64,000 nucleotides of DNA from Alphaproteobacteria bacterium (GCA_016869975.1 VGCZ01000008.1:70526-134525), one strand, 5' to 3'; shown: positions 10,112-21,885, counted from the first letter of the stretch. Notes: generated by a model not told the origin, from the sequence alone. Numbers and translations: made by a program.

Positions 10112-10147
10112 GCCGGCTGGCACACGCCAGCCGGCGTCTTTCGTTTC
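10112..10147 (+). terminator. Intrinsic terminator after pal
   Basis: Perfect 11-nt arms (10112-10122 and 10127-10137) with an ACAC loop, followed by a T-rich tract (TCTTTCGTTT). It should end most transcription after pal, so ybgF probably has read-through or its own promoter. Confidence 0.75.
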
Positions 10148-10318
10148 TTGAGGCCGCGCCGCTGACACGACGCGGCGCCAACGGCGAAAGCCACGAGGCG
10201 GGCGAGCCCGCGCCACGCTTTCGGCGCAGTTGCCTGCGAGCGTGCGGCCATGGATAGTTCGGGTATCGAATGGGCGCGCCGATCCCCCTGGCGCGGCCTC
10301 GCGCGACGGAGCGATCGG

Positions 10319-11104
10319 ATGTCGAGGTGGCTCGCGGCGGGCCTTCTGGCCCTGCCGCTGATGGTCGGCGCCGCCGGCCTCGCCGCGGCGCAAAGCGGCC
10401 GCGGCCAATACTACGACGACCGTCTCAACGAGATGGAACGGCTGCTGACCCAGCAGACCGGACAGATCGAGCGGCTGCAGCGCCAGATCCAGCAGCTCAA
10501 CCAGACCATCGAGAAGATGCAGACGGATTACGACTACCGCCTGCAGCAGGTCGAAGGTGGCCGGGGCGGTGCCCGCCCCCCCGCGCCACGCCCGGTGGCC
10601 GGCCCGCCGCCGGGCGGTGAGCCGGGCGGCCCGCGCAACCTCGCCCCGCCCGGTCCGCAGACCGCCGCCGCGCCGCCACAGCCGGGCGGCGGGGTACCGT
10701 TGAACCCGCCGGCGATGGGCGGGCCGGAGAGCGCCTACAACGAGGCGCTCGATCTGATGGGGCGCAACGACTACGCCGGCGCCGAACGCGCGCTGCGCGG
10801 CTTCATCCAGCGCTATCCGCAGCACGCCCTGACCGGCAACGCGCAATACTGGCTGGGCGAGACCCATTACGCTCGCAAGGACTACAATGGCGCCGCCTCG
10901 GCCTTCGCCGTGGCCTACAAGACCTATCCGCGCAGCCCCAAGGCGCCCGACAGCCTGCTCAAGCTCGGCATGTCGCTGCAGGCCCAGGGCAAGACGGAGC
11001 AGGCATGCACGGTCTATGGCCAGCTCAACCAGCTCTTCCCCAACTCGGCCGATATCATCAAACGCCGCGTCGCCGCCGAGCGCCAGCGCAGCAATTGCGG
11101 TTGA
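10319..11104 (+). CDS. ybgF: Tol-Pal system protein YbgF / CpoB
   Basis: 261 aa periplasmic protein. A signal peptide (MSRWLAAGLLALPLMVG, cleaved near AAAQS), a short coiled coil (NEMERLLTQQTGQIERLQRQ), a Pro/Gly-rich linker, and C-terminal TPR repeats (AYNEALDLMGRNDYAGAERA, then AQYWLGETHYARKDYNGAAS). In enterobacteria CpoB coordinates peptidoglycan synthesis with Tol-driven outer-membrane constriction. The start at 10319 has GGAG 7 nt upstream and gives a clean signal peptide; an upstream in-frame ATG at 10250 would bury it. Confidence 0.9.
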   Translation: MSRWLAAGLLALPLMVGAAGLAAAQSGRGQYYDDRLNEMERLLTQQTGQIERLQRQIQQLNQTIEKMQTDYDYRLQQVEGGRGGARPPAPRPVAGPPPGGEPGGPRNLAPPGPQTAAAPPQPGGGVPLNPPAMGGPESAYNEALDLMGRNDYAGAERALRGFIQRYPQHALTGNAQYWLGETHYARKDYNGAASAFAVAYKTYPRSPKAPDSLLKLGMSLQAQGKTEQACTVYGQLNQLFPNSADIIKRRVAAERQRSNCG

Positions 11105-11105
11105 G

Positions 11106-11127
11106 TTTCCCTTCCCTCGGGGAAAGG
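11106..11127. repeat. Short REP-like palindrome after ybgF
   Basis: An imperfect palindrome (CCTTCCC...GGGGAAAGG) in the 65-nt ybgF-tilS gap. It resembles the palindrome at 3850-3876 and belongs to the same dispersed group. Confidence 0.45.
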
Positions 11128-11169
11128 TAACGCCTTGGCGGCGGGCCGGCCGTCCCGCATGATGCGGCG

Positions 11170-12762
11170 ATGGCCGGGGCAAAGACGAGAATCGAGGACG
11201 ACGAGCCGCCTGTCGGCGCGGTGGAATTCGCCGCGCTGATGCGGCCGTTCGAGCCGTTCGAAGGGCGCCCGCGCTTGGCCGTGGCGGTGTCCGGCGGGCG
11301 CGACTCGCTGGCGTTGGCGCTCTTGGCGCGCGAATGGGTGCGTCAGCGCGGCGGCGAGCTGGTGGCGCTGGTGGTCGACCATGCGCTGCGTCCCGAGAGC
11401 GCGGCCGAAGCCGAGCAGGTGCGCCTGAGCCTGGCGTCGATCGGCATCGAGGCCCATGTCTTCCGCCTGCGCTGGCAGCGCCGACCGAGTTCGGGCCTGC
11501 AGGAGGCGGCGCGGGCGCGGCGCTATCGCATCCTGCGTGACTGGTGCGGCGAGCAGGGCGTGCTGCATCTGCTGTTGGCGCATCAGGCCGACGACCAGGC
11601 GGAGACTTATGTGCTGCGTAAGGAACGCGACAGCGGTCCCGACGGGCTGGCCGGCATGTCGGCCTGCGTCGAGTTCCCCGAGGTGCGCGTGCTGCGGCCT
11701 TTGCTGCCGGTGCCGCGCGCGCGGCTGTCGGCGACGCTGAAGGCGCGGCGCCAGCCCTGGATCGACGATCCGAGCAACCAGGATCCGGCCTATCGCCGCG
11801 CCCGGCTGCGCATCGAGGGCCTGCCGTCGCCGCGCGACTCGCTGTTGCGACGCGTCGACCAGGCGGCCGCCAAGCGGGTGATCAACGAACGCGCCGTCGC
11901 TGAGGCCCTGATCGATCTGGCCCAGCCGCATCCCCTGGGCGCGGTGTTCGTCGATCCCCAGGCGCTGCGCGCTTTGCCCAAGGCGGTGGCGGCGAACGCC
12001 CTGTCGCGCATTGTCGCCATGGTGTCGGGGGGCGAACACGAGCCGCGCGGCGAGCGGCTGGTGGCCGCGCTCGAGCATCTGCGTGCCAACGCCCCCAAGG
12101 CCGGCAGGGCGTCGGCTGAGCCGCCCCCGGGCACGACGGTCGGCGGCTGTCGTATCGTCTGGCGCGGCAACCAGTGGCTGGTGGCGCGCGAGGCCGCCTC
12201 GATCCACGATCGCGCCGAGTGGCGCGGCGATTCGTCGATGGAGTGGGATGGGCGCTTCCTGGTCGGCGAGCGCATCCCGGCCGGCGGCGGGCTGTCGCTG
12301 ACCGATGAATGGACCGGCCGGCACGGCGTGCCCGGCAGGGGCTGGCAGACCGAGGCCATCCTCAGGCTCTATCCGCTGTCGGTGAGCCAGAACCTCAAGC
12401 GGGCGCGGCTGCCGTCGGTGATCGCCAATGCCTATCCCCTGGCGCCGCTGGCCGAGCCCGATGTGGCGCGCTGGCGGCCGGCCGCCGAGGCCGCGTGGCC
12501 GGCGACCACAGGCCTGTCGGTGATCCTCGCGGGCTCGCCCGCGGTGCGCTGGGACGAGCGGGTGGTGCCCCTGGTGCTGCGCGGGGCGGCCGCCGCCCTG
12601 GTCCAGCCGGTACTGCCCGGGGCCGGTCAGGGCGCCGCGGCACCCCCGATTGCGCTCTCTAAATTCCTGCCCGTCGCGGTGTTTCGCCCGCGCCGGCCGC
12701 TGCTGGGCGCATTGTTTTTTCCTTGTTTTGCCGCCGACGAAGCCCAATTAGTGAAGCGATAG
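11170..12762 (+). CDS. tilS: tRNA(Ile)-lysidine synthetase TilS
   Basis: 530 aa cytosolic enzyme that converts C34 of the CAU-anticodon tRNA-Ile to lysidine using lysine and ATP. The PP-loop motif [15 protein letters not shown] is at about residues 39-53, followed by [10 protein letters not shown] and the [17 protein letters not shown] segment that help bind substrate. The enzyme is longer than the roughly 430-aa E. coli protein, with the extra length in the C-terminal half. The ybgF-tilS-ftsH order is standard for alphaproteobacteria. Confidence 0.93.
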   Translation: MAGAKTRIEDDEPPVGAVEFAALMRPFEPFEGRPRLAVAVSGGRDSLALALLAREWVRQRGGELVALVVDHALRPESAAEAEQVRLSLASIGIEAHVFRLRWQRRPSSGLQEAARARRYRILRDWCGEQGVLHLLLAHQADDQAETYVLRKERDSGPDGLAGMSACVEFPEVRVLRPLLPVPRARLSATLKARRQPWIDDPSNQDPAYRRARLRIEGLPSPRDSLLRRVDQAAAKRVINERAVAEALIDLAQPHPLGAVFVDPQALRALPKAVAANALSRIVAMVSGGEHEPRGERLVAALEHLRANAPKAGRASAEPPPGTTVGGCRIVWRGNQWLVAREAASIHDRAEWRGDSSMEWDGRFLVGERIPAGGGLSLTDEWTGRHGVPGRGWQTEAILRLYPLSVSQNLKRARLPSVIANAYPLAPLAEPDVARWRPAAEAAWPATTGLSVILAGSPAVRWDERVVPLVLRGAAAALVQPVLPGAGQGAAAPPIALSKFLPVAVFRPRRPLLGALFFPCFAADEAQLVKR

Positions 12763-12796
12763 CGGAACTTCCCGAGCAACGGACGAACGTCACCCC

Positions 12797-14749
<1,953 letters not shown>

Positions 14750-14757
14750 CTCGCCCC

Positions 14758-14882
14758 GTCGTCCTGAGCGCGGCGAAGGACTGGGCGATCGAAGAAACAG
14801 GGAATGGCGGCGCCGGATGATCTCCGGCGCCGCTTGCGCTTGACCCCATCGCCGCGAGGTCCTTCGCCGCGCTCAGGACGAC
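14758..14882. repeat. Nested palindrome between convergent ftsH and thiD
   Basis: Perfect 24-nt outer arms at 14758-14781 and 14859-14882 (GTCGTCCTGAGCG...CGCTCAGGACGAC) enclose an inner stem near 14807-14833 (GCGGCGCCGGA/TCCGGCGCCGC). The outer arms resemble the CATCCCGAGCG family in layout but have a different core. The element fills the gap between two convergent genes. Confidence 0.8.
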
Positions 14883-14891
14883 AAGACGGCT

Positions 14892-15704
14892 TCAGCGTCG
14901 CCAGTCGGCATCGAGCGTCACGGCGTGGTTGAGCGGGCCGTGGCCGGCGCCGAAGCCGGGCGCGGTCTCGATGGCGCGGCGCACGTAGTCGCGGGCGCGG
15001 GCGACGGCATCGGCGAGCGCCATGCCCTGCGCCAGGCCGCAGGCGATCGCCGAGGCGAGGGTGCAGCCGGTGCCGTGTGTGTGCTTGGTCGGCACGCGGC
15101 GATGGGTGAAGCGTTGCACGCCCGTCGACGTAACGAGCAGGTCGACGACCTCGCTGGCGTCCTCGTTGAGATGGCCGCCCTTCATCAGCGCCGCGCGCGG
15201 GCCCATGGCGATCAGCGCCGCGCCGGCGGCGCGCATGTCGTCCTCGTCCTTGATCGGGAAGCCGACCAGCACCTCGGCCTCCGGCGCGTTGGGCGTCACG
15301 ATGGTGGCCAGAGGCAGCAGCTGGGCGATCAATGTGCGTTCGGCCGCTTCCTGCAGCAGGCGATGGCCGCCCTTGGCGACCATGACCGGGTCGACCACCA
15401 GCGGCTTCTCGGCGGCGTGGCGCGCGATCGACTCGGCCACCGTCACGATGACGTCGGGCGAGGCCAGCATGCCGGTCTTCAGCGCGTCGGCACCGAGGTC
15501 CGTCAGCACGACCTCCATCTGCTGCGCGACGAAGGCCGGCTCGACTCCGACCACGCCATGGACGCCCAACGTGTTCTGCGCCGTTAGCGCGGTGATCGCG
15601 GTCATGGCGAAGCCGTCCAGCGCCGTCACCGCCTTGATGTCGGCCTGGATGCCGGCGCCGCCGCCTGAATCCGAGCCGGCGACGATCAGCACGCGTCCCT
15701 TCAT
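14892..15704 (-). CDS. thiD: Hydroxymethylpyrimidine/phosphomethylpyrimidine kinase ThiD
   Basis: 270 aa ribokinase-fold enzyme that phosphorylates HMP and HMP-P in thiamine biosynthesis. Conserved elements are the N-terminal VAGSDSGGGAGIQADIKAV, the VVDPVMVAKGG segment, and the C-terminal THGTGCTLASAIA anion hole with the catalytic-cysteine region. A GGAGAA ribosome site precedes the ATG. It follows the deaminase gene on the same strand by 56 nt and may be co-transcribed with it. Confidence 0.95.
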   Translation of the reverse strand: MKGRVLIVAGSDSGGGAGIQADIKAVTALDGFAMTAITALTAQNTLGVHGVVGVEPAFVAQQMEVVLTDLGADALKTGMLASPDVIVTVAESIARHAAEKPLVVDPVMVAKGGHRLLQEAAERTLIAQLLPLATIVTPNAPEAEVLVGFPIKDEDDMRAAGAALIAMGPRAALMKGGHLNEDASEVVDLLVTSTGVQRFTHRRVPTKHTHGTGCTLASAIACGLAQGMALADAVARARDYVRRAIETAPGFGAGHGPLNHAVTLDADWRR

Positions 15705-15760
15705 GAGCGTTCTCCTTGGCGGCTGTCATGGGCCATCGCCCGGCCGAAATCCAGCCCCCG

Positions 15761-16786
15761 CTATCGGCCCCAGTCGAAGCCGCTCACATACGTGTCGAGC
15801 CTGGCCAACGCCGCCCTACGCTCGGCCGGCGCGATGAAGGCGGCGATGAAGCCGTTGCGCACGAGGGAAACGATCTCCTCGGCCGTAAGGCCGAGCGCGC
15901 GCTGGCATTCGACGAGGTTGTCGCTGACATAGCCGCGAAAGTAGGAGGGGTCGTCGGAATTGACCGTTACGTGCAGGCCGGCGTCCATCAGCTTCTTGAG
16001 CGGGTGGGCCGAGAGCGACGGCACGCCCTTGAGGCGCAGGTTGGAGATCGGGCACACGGTGAGCGGGATATCGAGCTCGGCCATCTCGCGCATGAGCTCG
16101 GGGTCATCGACGCAGGCCACGCCGTGATCGACGCGATCGACGCCCAGCAATTCGACGGCCTCGCGCACGTAGGACGCCGGGCCCTCCTCGCCGGCATGGA
16201 TCGTGATCCGCAGTCCCTCGCGCCGGCACGCCCGGAAGAAGCGGCGGAACTTGGACGGCGGATTACCTTTCTCGGCGCCGCCCATGCCGATACCGAGGAT
16301 GCGTCCAAACCAGGGGCGCACCTGCTCGAGAAGATCGAGCGCATCCTGTTCCGTTCGGTGACGCTGGGCGCTGACGATCAACCCGCAGCTGATGCCGTCT
16401 TCCGCCCGGGCGTCGTCCATCGCCTCGAGCGTGCTGTCGAGCACCGCCGCGATGGCGACGCCCTTGTCCGTGAAGCTCTGCGGCCCGAGAAAGACCTCGG
16501 CGCGAATCACGTTCTCGGCGTGCGCCGCGCGCAGATAGGCGCGCGTCATCTCGTAGAAGTCCGCTTCCTCGACGAGGACCTGGCAGCCTTCGTAATAGAG
16601 GTCGAGAAATGACTGGAGATCCTGGAACTCGTAGGCGGCGCGCAGCTCCTGCGCGGTCTTCCAGCGCAGCCGCCGCTTGTTGCGCTCGCCCAGGCGGATC
16701 AGCACCTCCGGCTCGAGGCTGCCCTCGAGATGCATGTGCAGGTCGGTCTTGGGCATGCCGCGAATGAACGCTTCCATGCGATCCAT
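15761..16786 (-). CDS. Adenosine/adenine deaminase family protein (adenine deaminase signature)
   Basis: 341 aa zinc amidohydrolase. Metal ligands H17 and H19 lie in TDLHMHLEGSL; HAGEE supplies the next ligand region and the C-terminal metal Asp is in VTVNSDDPSYF. The NSDDPxYF wording matches the bacterial and fungal 6-aminopurine (adenine) deaminases more closely than classical adenosine deaminases, which usually read TDDP. It would convert adenine to hypoxanthine, which Hpt (57433-57972) could salvage. Divergent from glmM. Confidence 0.85.
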   Translation of the reverse strand: MDRMEAFIRGMPKTDLHMHLEGSLEPEVLIRLGERNKRRLRWKTAQELRAAYEFQDLQSFLDLYYEGCQVLVEEADFYEMTRAYLRAAHAENVIRAEVFLGPQSFTDKGVAIAAVLDSTLEAMDDARAEDGISCGLIVSAQRHRTEQDALDLLEQVRPWFGRILGIGMGGAEKGNPPSKFRRFFRACRREGLRITIHAGEEGPASYVREAVELLGVDRVDHGVACVDDPELMREMAELDIPLTVCPISNLRLKGVPSLSAHPLKKLMDAGLHVTVNSDDPSYFRGYVSDNLVECQRALGLTAEEIVSLVRNGFIAAFIAPAERRAALARLDTYVSGFDWGR

Positions 16787-16913
16787 ATCGTTGTCCTTTC
16801 GACGCGCCGGCTAGAGTGTCCGCACGCGGTCGTGCGCGACAAGGTCAAAGTCCATGGGCTCGCGTCCGCGATGCCGCATTGGCTTGGCCCGCGCGCGGGC
16901 GTACCTTGCGCCG

Positions 16914-18284
16914 ATGGCACGGAAGCTTTTCGGAACCGACGGCGTGCGCGGGCGCGCCAATTTCGAGCCGATGACGGCGGAGACGGCGCTGCGTCTGGGC
17001 ATGGCGGCGGGCGCGCGCTTTGTGCGCGGCGAGCATCGCCATCTCGTGCTGATCGGTAAGGACACGCGGCTCAGCGGCTACATGATCGAGCAGGCGCTGA
17101 CCGCCGGCTTCCTGTCGATCGGCATGGACGTGCTGCTGGTCGGCCCGCTGCCGACGCCGGCCGTCGGCCATCTGACGCGCTCGATGCGCGCCGATCTCGG
17201 CGTGGTGATCTCCGCTTCACACAACCCGTTCCACGACAACGGCGTGAAGTTCTTCGGCCCCGACGGCTTCAAGCTCAGCGACGAGATCGAGAGCGAGATC
17301 GAGGCCATCATGGAGTCCGATCCCGCGACCCGTCGCGCGCCGTCCGAGCGCATCGGCCGCGCGCGGCGCATCGAGGACGCCGGCGGCCGCTATATCGAGG
17401 CGGTGAAGTCGACCGTGCCGCGCGGCATGGAGCTCGACGGGCTGAAGATCGTCGTCGATTGCGCCCACGGCGCGGCCTATCGCGTGGCGCCGCGCGTGCT
17501 GATGGAGCTGGGCGCCACGGTGATTCCGCTGGGCGTCGCGCCCAATGGCGTGAACATCAACGACGGCTGCGGCTCGACCCATCCGCAAGCCGTGATCGAC
17601 GCGGTGGTCAGGGAAGGCGCCCATCTCGGCGTCGCGCTCGACGGCGACGCCGATCGCCTGGTGCTGGTCGACGAGCGCGGCGCGCTGGTCGACGGCGACC
17701 AGATCATGGCGACCATCGCGGCGACCTGGCACGAGGAGGGCCGGCTGACCGGCGGCGGCATCGTCGGCACGGTGATGTCCAATCTCGGTCTCGAGCGCTT
17801 CCTCGCCGGCCGCGGATTGAAGCTTGAGCGCACGGCGGTAGGCGACCGCTACGTGCTCGAGCGCATGCGGGTGGCCGGCTACAATTTCGGCGGCGAGCAG
17901 TCCGGTCATCTGATCATGACCGACATCATGACCACCGGCGACGGGCTGGTCGCGGCGCTGCAGGTGCTGGCCGCCGTGATGCGCGCGGGCAAGCCGGTGT
18001 CGGAGGTCTGCCGTCGATTCGATCCGGTGCCGCAACTGCTGCGCAACGTGCGCCTGCCGCCCGATGTCAGCGCGCGGCGCGTGCTCGACCTCTCGCATGT
18101 GGTACGCGCCATCCTCGAGGCCGACGCCGCGCTGGGCGAAGGCGGCCGCGTGCTGGTGCGTCCGTCCGGCACCGAGCCGCTGATCCGCGTCATGGCCGAG
18201 GGCGACGACGCGGCGCGGGTCGAGCGCACTGTCGCCGGCCTGTGCGACACCATCGCCGCTGCCGCGCCGGTCGCCGCTGAGTAG
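16914..18284 (+). CDS. glmM: Phosphoglucosamine mutase GlmM
   Basis: 456 aa alpha-phosphohexomutase converting glucosamine-6-P to glucosamine-1-P for UDP-GlcNAc, hence peptidoglycan and LPS. The N-terminus [16 protein letters not shown] is diagnostic. The phosphoserine loop is [14 protein letters not shown] (S102), the metal loop is LDGDADR near residue 244, and the C-terminal phosphate-binding loop is [13 protein letters not shown]. The start at 16914 gives the canonical N-terminus; the upstream open frame adds 20 non-conserved residues. Near ftsH and folP, as commonly seen. Confidence 0.97.
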   Translation: MARKLFGTDGVRGRANFEPMTAETALRLGMAAGARFVRGEHRHLVLIGKDTRLSGYMIEQALTAGFLSIGMDVLLVGPLPTPAVGHLTRSMRADLGVVISASHNPFHDNGVKFFGPDGFKLSDEIESEIEAIMESDPATRRAPSERIGRARRIEDAGGRYIEAVKSTVPRGMELDGLKIVVDCAHGAAYRVAPRVLMELGATVIPLGVAPNGVNINDGCGSTHPQAVIDAVVREGAHLGVALDGDADRLVLVDERGALVDGDQIMATIAATWHEEGRLTGGGIVGTVMSNLGLERFLAGRGLKLERTAVGDRYVLERMRVAGYNFGGEQSGHLIMTDIMTTGDGLVAALQVLAAVMRAGKPVSEVCRRFDPVPQLLRNVRLPPDVSARRVLDLSHVVRAILEADAALGEGGRVLVRPSGTEPLIRVMAEGDDAARVERTVAGLCDTIAAAAPVAAE

Positions 18285-18293
18285 GAGATCGTG

Positions 18294-19421
18294 ATGATCC
18301 GCCGCTGCGCCGCGCTCGCTCTTCTGTTCAGCATCGCGCTGGCCGGCGGCGTGCGTGCCGCCGATTGCCCGACACCGATCGCGCGCGACGATGGCTGGGC
18401 GGTGGCGGTGCCGCAATCCATGGGCCTCGACGGCGACGTGCTCTGCGCGATGGTCGACCGTCTGCGTAACTGGCCCGACGCCAACGTGCACGGCGTCGTT
18501 GTGGCGCGATCGGGCAAGCTCGTCTTCGAGCGATACTTCACCGGCGCCGACGAAATCTGGGGCCGCTCTCAGGGCGAGGTGAAGTTCGACGCCGAGACAC
18601 GCCACGATCTGCGCTCGGTCAGCAAGAGCCTGACCTCGCTGCTCGTCGGCCTGGCGATCCAGCGTGGCAAGATCGCCGGCGTCGACGAGTCGGTGATGAA
18701 GTTCTTCCCCGAGCATGCCGATCTCGATACGCCCGAGCGTCGGCGCATCACCCTGCGTCACCTGCTGACCATGTCGATGGGCGTGGCGTGGGACGAGACC
18801 GTCCCCTACAGTAATCCGGCCAACAGCGAGATCCGCATGATCACGGCCGCCGATGGCGAGCGCTTTGCGCTGGAGCAGCCGATCGTCGCGCCGCCGGGAC
18901 GCGTCTACAACTACAGCGGCGGCGCGACCGCGCTGCTCGGCGCCGTCATCCGCAAGACCACCGGCCAGCCGCTCGACCGATTCGCGCGCGAGGCGCTGCT
19001 GGCGCCGCTGGGCATCACCGACTTCGAATGGCTCGGTGTTCCGGGCAAGCCGCCGGCCGCTGCCTCGGGCGCGCGCATGCGGCCGCGCGACATGCTGAAG
19101 CTCGGCCAGGTCGTGCTGGCGAAGGGCCAGTGGAACGGCCGCGAGGTCGTGCCCGCGGCATGGATCGCGGAGTCGACCAGCGGGCACATCACTGGCGCTG
19201 GAATCTACTTCTATGGGTACCAGTGGTGGCTCGGACGTAGCCTTGTCGATCGCCGCGAGGTCAAGTGGGTCGCGGGCTTCGGCTGGGGCGGCCAGCGCCT
19301 CTTCATCGTTCCTGAATTCGACTTGGTCGTGGCGACGACGGCCGGTATGTACCGCAATCCGCAGCAGGGCGCCGTGATCGGCGAGATCCTGAACCAGTAC
19401 GTGCTGCGCGCGGTGAAGTAG
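18294..19421 (+). CDS. Secreted serine hydrolase, beta-lactamase class C / penicillin-binding-like
   Basis: 375 aa. An N-terminal signal peptide (RCAALALLFSIALAGGVRAAD) indicates export. The catalytic SxxK motif is SVSKSLTSLLVG, the YxN motif is YNYSGGATALLG, and a GFGWGGQRLF segment stands where the KTG/HTG motif is expected. Family members include esterases, D-amino-acid peptidases and beta-lactamase-like enzymes; the substrate is unknown. I choose ATG 18294 over the adjacent GTG 18291 because AGGAG lies 6 nt before it. It follows glmM by 9 nt and is convergent with folP. Confidence 0.85.
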   Translation: MIRRCAALALLFSIALAGGVRAADCPTPIARDDGWAVAVPQSMGLDGDVLCAMVDRLRNWPDANVHGVVVARSGKLVFERYFTGADEIWGRSQGEVKFDAETRHDLRSVSKSLTSLLVGLAIQRGKIAGVDESVMKFFPEHADLDTPERRRITLRHLLTMSMGVAWDETVPYSNPANSEIRMITAADGERFALEQPIVAPPGRVYNYSGGATALLGAVIRKTTGQPLDRFAREALLAPLGITDFEWLGVPGKPPAAASGARMRPRDMLKLGQVVLAKGQWNGREVVPAAWIAESTSGHITGAGIYFYGYQWWLGRSLVDRREVKWVAGFGWGGQRLFIVPEFDLVVATTAGMYRNPQQGAVIGEILNQYVLRAVK

Positions 19422-19426
19422 GTCAC

Positions 19427-20305
19427 CTACGCATCGTCGATCGCGCTCAGTGCGGCGACTGTCTTCAGCGCCTGCACCGTCTCGCGCACGTCGTGCACGC
19501 GCAGGATCGCCGCACCACGCCGCGCGGCCTCGAGTGCCAGCGCCAGCGAGCCGCCCAAGCGCTTCGCCGGGTCGGGCTCGCCGCTGACATGGCCGACGAA
19601 ATTCTTGCGCGAGGCGCCGATCATCACGGGATGGCCGAGCGCCGCCAGCTCGGGGATGCCGGCGATCAGCCGCAGATTCTGGTCGGGATCGTAGCCCTCG
19701 GTCGGCAGCTTGCCGAAGCCTACTCCAGGGTCGACGGCGATATTCTTGGTCGCGATGCCTGAGGCGAGGCATTCGGCGACGCGACGCGCGAGGAAGTCGC
19801 GCACGTCGGCGACCACATCGGTGTAGGCCTCGCCGCGGTAGCGGTCGGCCGCCGTGCCGCGGCGATGCATCAGGATCACGCCGCAACCGCGACTGGCGAC
19901 CAGCCGCAGTGAGGCGCGATCGTCGCGCAGCGCCGAGGTGTCATTGACGATGCGCGCGCCGGCGTCGAGCGCGGCGGCCATCACTTCGGCACGGCGCGAG
20001 TCGATCGAGACCGGCACCGCTTGGCGCGTGAGCCCCGTGACGATCGGCAGGATGCGGCGAATTTCCTCGCGGACCGAGACCTCGCTGGCGCCCGGCCGCG
20101 TCGACTCGCCGCCGACGTCGATGAAGTCGGCACCGTCCTCGATCATCTGCAGCGCGTCGGCGATGGCGCGACCCGGATCGAGCCGCAGGCCGCCATCTGA
20201 AAAGGAATCCGGCGTGGCATTGATCACGCCCATCACCCACGGCCGGTCCGCGTGCGCCGAGACACCGGCGAAGGGCGGATAGGCGGGGCGACGCGGCGCG
20301 GTCAT
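19427..20305 (-). CDS. folP: Dihydropteroate synthase FolP
   Basis: 292 aa TIM-barrel enzyme that condenses 6-hydroxymethyl-dihydropterin pyrophosphate with p-aminobenzoate in folate synthesis; the sulfonamide target. Signatures are VMGVINATPDSFSDGG and DFIDVGGESTRPG near the N-terminus, plus VNDTSALRDD and VDPGVGFGK further on. It is the last gene of a minus-strand tonB-osmC-folP run (13 nt after osmC) and is convergent with the serine hydrolase, only 5 nt apart. Confidence 0.96.
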   Translation of the reverse strand: MTAPRRPAYPPFAGVSAHADRPWVMGVINATPDSFSDGGLRLDPGRAIADALQMIEDGADFIDVGGESTRPGASEVSVREEIRRILPIVTGLTRQAVPVSIDSRRAEVMAAALDAGARIVNDTSALRDDRASLRLVASRGCGVILMHRRGTAADRYRGEAYTDVVADVRDFLARRVAECLASGIATKNIAVDPGVGFGKLPTEGYDPDQNLRLIAGIPELAALGHPVMIGASRKNFVGHVSGEPDPAKRLGGSLALALEAARRGAAILRVHDVRETVQALKTVAALSAIDDA

Positions 20306-20318
20306 CGGCGGGGCGCCA

Positions 20319-20744
20319 TCAGGCGACCTCTTCCAGCACGATCTCGTGCGTGACGTCGGCCGATTTGCGGATCATCGCCGTGGCCGAGCAGTACTTCTCG
20401 TCGCTCAGCGCCACCGCGCGCTCGACGAGCGCGCGGTTGAGCTTCTTGCCGCGCACGCGGTAGACCAGCTTCACTTTGTTGAACACCTTCGGATGATCCT
20501 CGGCGCGCTCGGCCTCGAGCTCGACGATGATATCCCGTACGTCCTGGCGCTGCTTGCGCAGCATCGAGGCGACGTCGATGGCGGTGCAGCCGCCCATGCC
20601 GATCAGCACCATCTCCATCGGCCGCGCCGCGAGGTTGCGGCCGCCGACATCGGGCGAGCCGTCCATGGTGATGGTGTGGCCGCTGCCCGACTCGGCCGTG
20701 AACAGCGCGTCCTGGACCCAGGTGATGCGGGCGGTGGTGGCCAT
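20319..20744 (-). CDS. OsmC family peroxiredoxin-like protein
   Basis: 141 aa. The two conserved cysteines of OsmC/Ohr proteins are visible at C53 (IGMGGCTAIDVASML) and C119 (SDEKYCSATAMI), consistent with thiol-dependent reduction of organic hydroperoxides. It belongs to the YhfA-like OsmC subgroup more than to Ohr. It sits between tonB and folP with short gaps on the same strand. Confidence 0.9.
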   Translation of the reverse strand: MATTARITWVQDALFTAESGSGHTITMDGSPDVGGRNLAARPMEMVLIGMGGCTAIDVASMLRKQRQDVRDIIVELEAERAEDHPKVFNKVKLVYRVRGKKLNRALVERAVALSDEKYCSATAMIRKSADVTHEIVLEEVA

Positions 20745-20772
20745 GTGGGTACTCTTTGCGACAAAAGGGCGA

Positions 20773-21885
20773 TCAGAGTCGGCGGATGCCGAAGATCACC
20801 GGGACGTTGAACGAGGCGCGCTCCGCACCCAGCGCGCGGGGCAGCGGCGGGTAGGGCGCGGCGCGGCGCGCCATGTCGATGGTCGCGGCGTCGAGGTCGG
20901 GATAGCCGCTGCCCTGGGCGATGAAGGCGTCGAGCAGGCGGCCGTCGGCGGCGATGGTGACGCGCAGCACGACGCGGCCCTGCTCGCCGCGATCGCGCGC
21001 GCCCACGGGATAGAAGCGCACCCGGTCGATGGCGCGGAACAGCAGGCTGGCGTAGTTCGCTTCCTCGGCGCTGCCGGTCGAGGAGCCGGCCGGCGTGGTC
21101 CGGCTGGGCGCCAGGCCGGCGACATCGCGCAAATCGACCGAGCGCTGCATCGTGGGCCGGGGCGGCACGGGCGGCGCGGCGGCCTGGGTCGAGGGCGGCG
21201 GGGCCGGCGGCGTCGGTGCGGGCGCCGGCGGCTTGGCCGGTGTCGCGACCGGCTTGGGCGCGGGCGTCGGCTTGGCGGGCTCGGCCTTGGGCGCGGTCTG
21301 AAGGTCGGCGGTCCTGGGCTCGGTGGCCGGCAGCGGCAGGGCGACCGAAGGCTGCACGCGCGGCGTCCAGGCGTCGGCCGTGGTCGGCACCGGCGGCGGT
21401 GCCGGCGGCATCGGCATGGCGTCGAAAGAGGGCGGCTGGGTCGGCCGGTGCGGCGCCGTCACCGGGTCGGTGGCCGGCTGGTCGGCCGGCTCGGTCGGCG
21501 CGCGCGCGTCGGGATCCTGCAGCACGTCGGGCCGGGGTGCGCCGTCGGGCGCCTGCCGGGCGCTCCCGTCGGGGCGGCCGGCCACGTCCTCGGCCAGCAC
21601 GATCTCGAACAGGTCGGCGGGCGGCTTCGCCTCCTCCGGCGGCTCGTGCAGCATCAGGGCGTAGAAGGCGCCGGCGATCAGCGCATGGGCGGTGACGGCG
21701 GCGATCAGGCCCAGGACGGGGAAGCCCGACGGCGCCGTCGGCAGGGCGGCCGACGAGGCGACCTCGGCCGCGTCGGGCACGGCGGCGGCGATGGTCGGGT
21801 CGGGCGACAACGGCTCCTCGGGCGTCGCCGGCGGGGGCGCCAGCGATAAGACCGGGTCGAGCCGAGCCTCGGGGGCGGAAGCCAT
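20773..21885 (-). CDS. TonB family energy transducer
   Basis: 370 aa. Unusually for TonB, about 55 residues precede the single membrane helix (PVLGLIAAVTAHALIAGAFY), then comes a Pro/Ala/Thr-rich periplasmic region and a C-terminal TonB domain (FYPVGARDRGEQGRVVLRVT, then DGRLLDAFIAQGSGYPDLD). It would carry proton-motive energy to TonB-dependent outer-membrane receptors. No exbB/exbD is in the window, so it must use distant ExbBD or possibly TolQR. The start at 21885 is chosen from the internal MASAPEARLD; an in-frame start at 21954 is possible. Confidence 0.85.
   Translation of the reverse strand: MASAPEARLDPVLSLAPPPATPEEPLSPDPTIAAAVPDAAEVASSAALPTAPSGFPVLGLIAAVTAHALIAGAFYALMLHEPPEEAKPPADLFEIVLAEDVAGRPDGSARQAPDGAPRPDVLQDPDARAPTEPADQPATDPVTAPHRPTQPPSFDAMPMPPAPPPVPTTADAWTPRVQPSVALPLPATEPRTADLQTAPKAEPAKPTPAPKPVATPAKPPAPAPTPPAPPPSTQAAAPPVPPRPTMQRSVDLRDVAGLAPSRTTPAGSSTGSAEEANYASLLFRAIDRVRFYPVGARDRGEQGRVVLRVTIAADGRLLDAFIAQGSGYPDLDAATIDMARRAAPYPPLPRALGAERASFNVPVIFGIRRL

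Noticed and set aside
17217..19886. 889-codon minus-strand open frame
   Set aside because: It lies antisense to glmM and the serine hydrolase and overlaps folP in another frame; its composition is Arg/Ala/His-rich without domains, a high-GC shadow.
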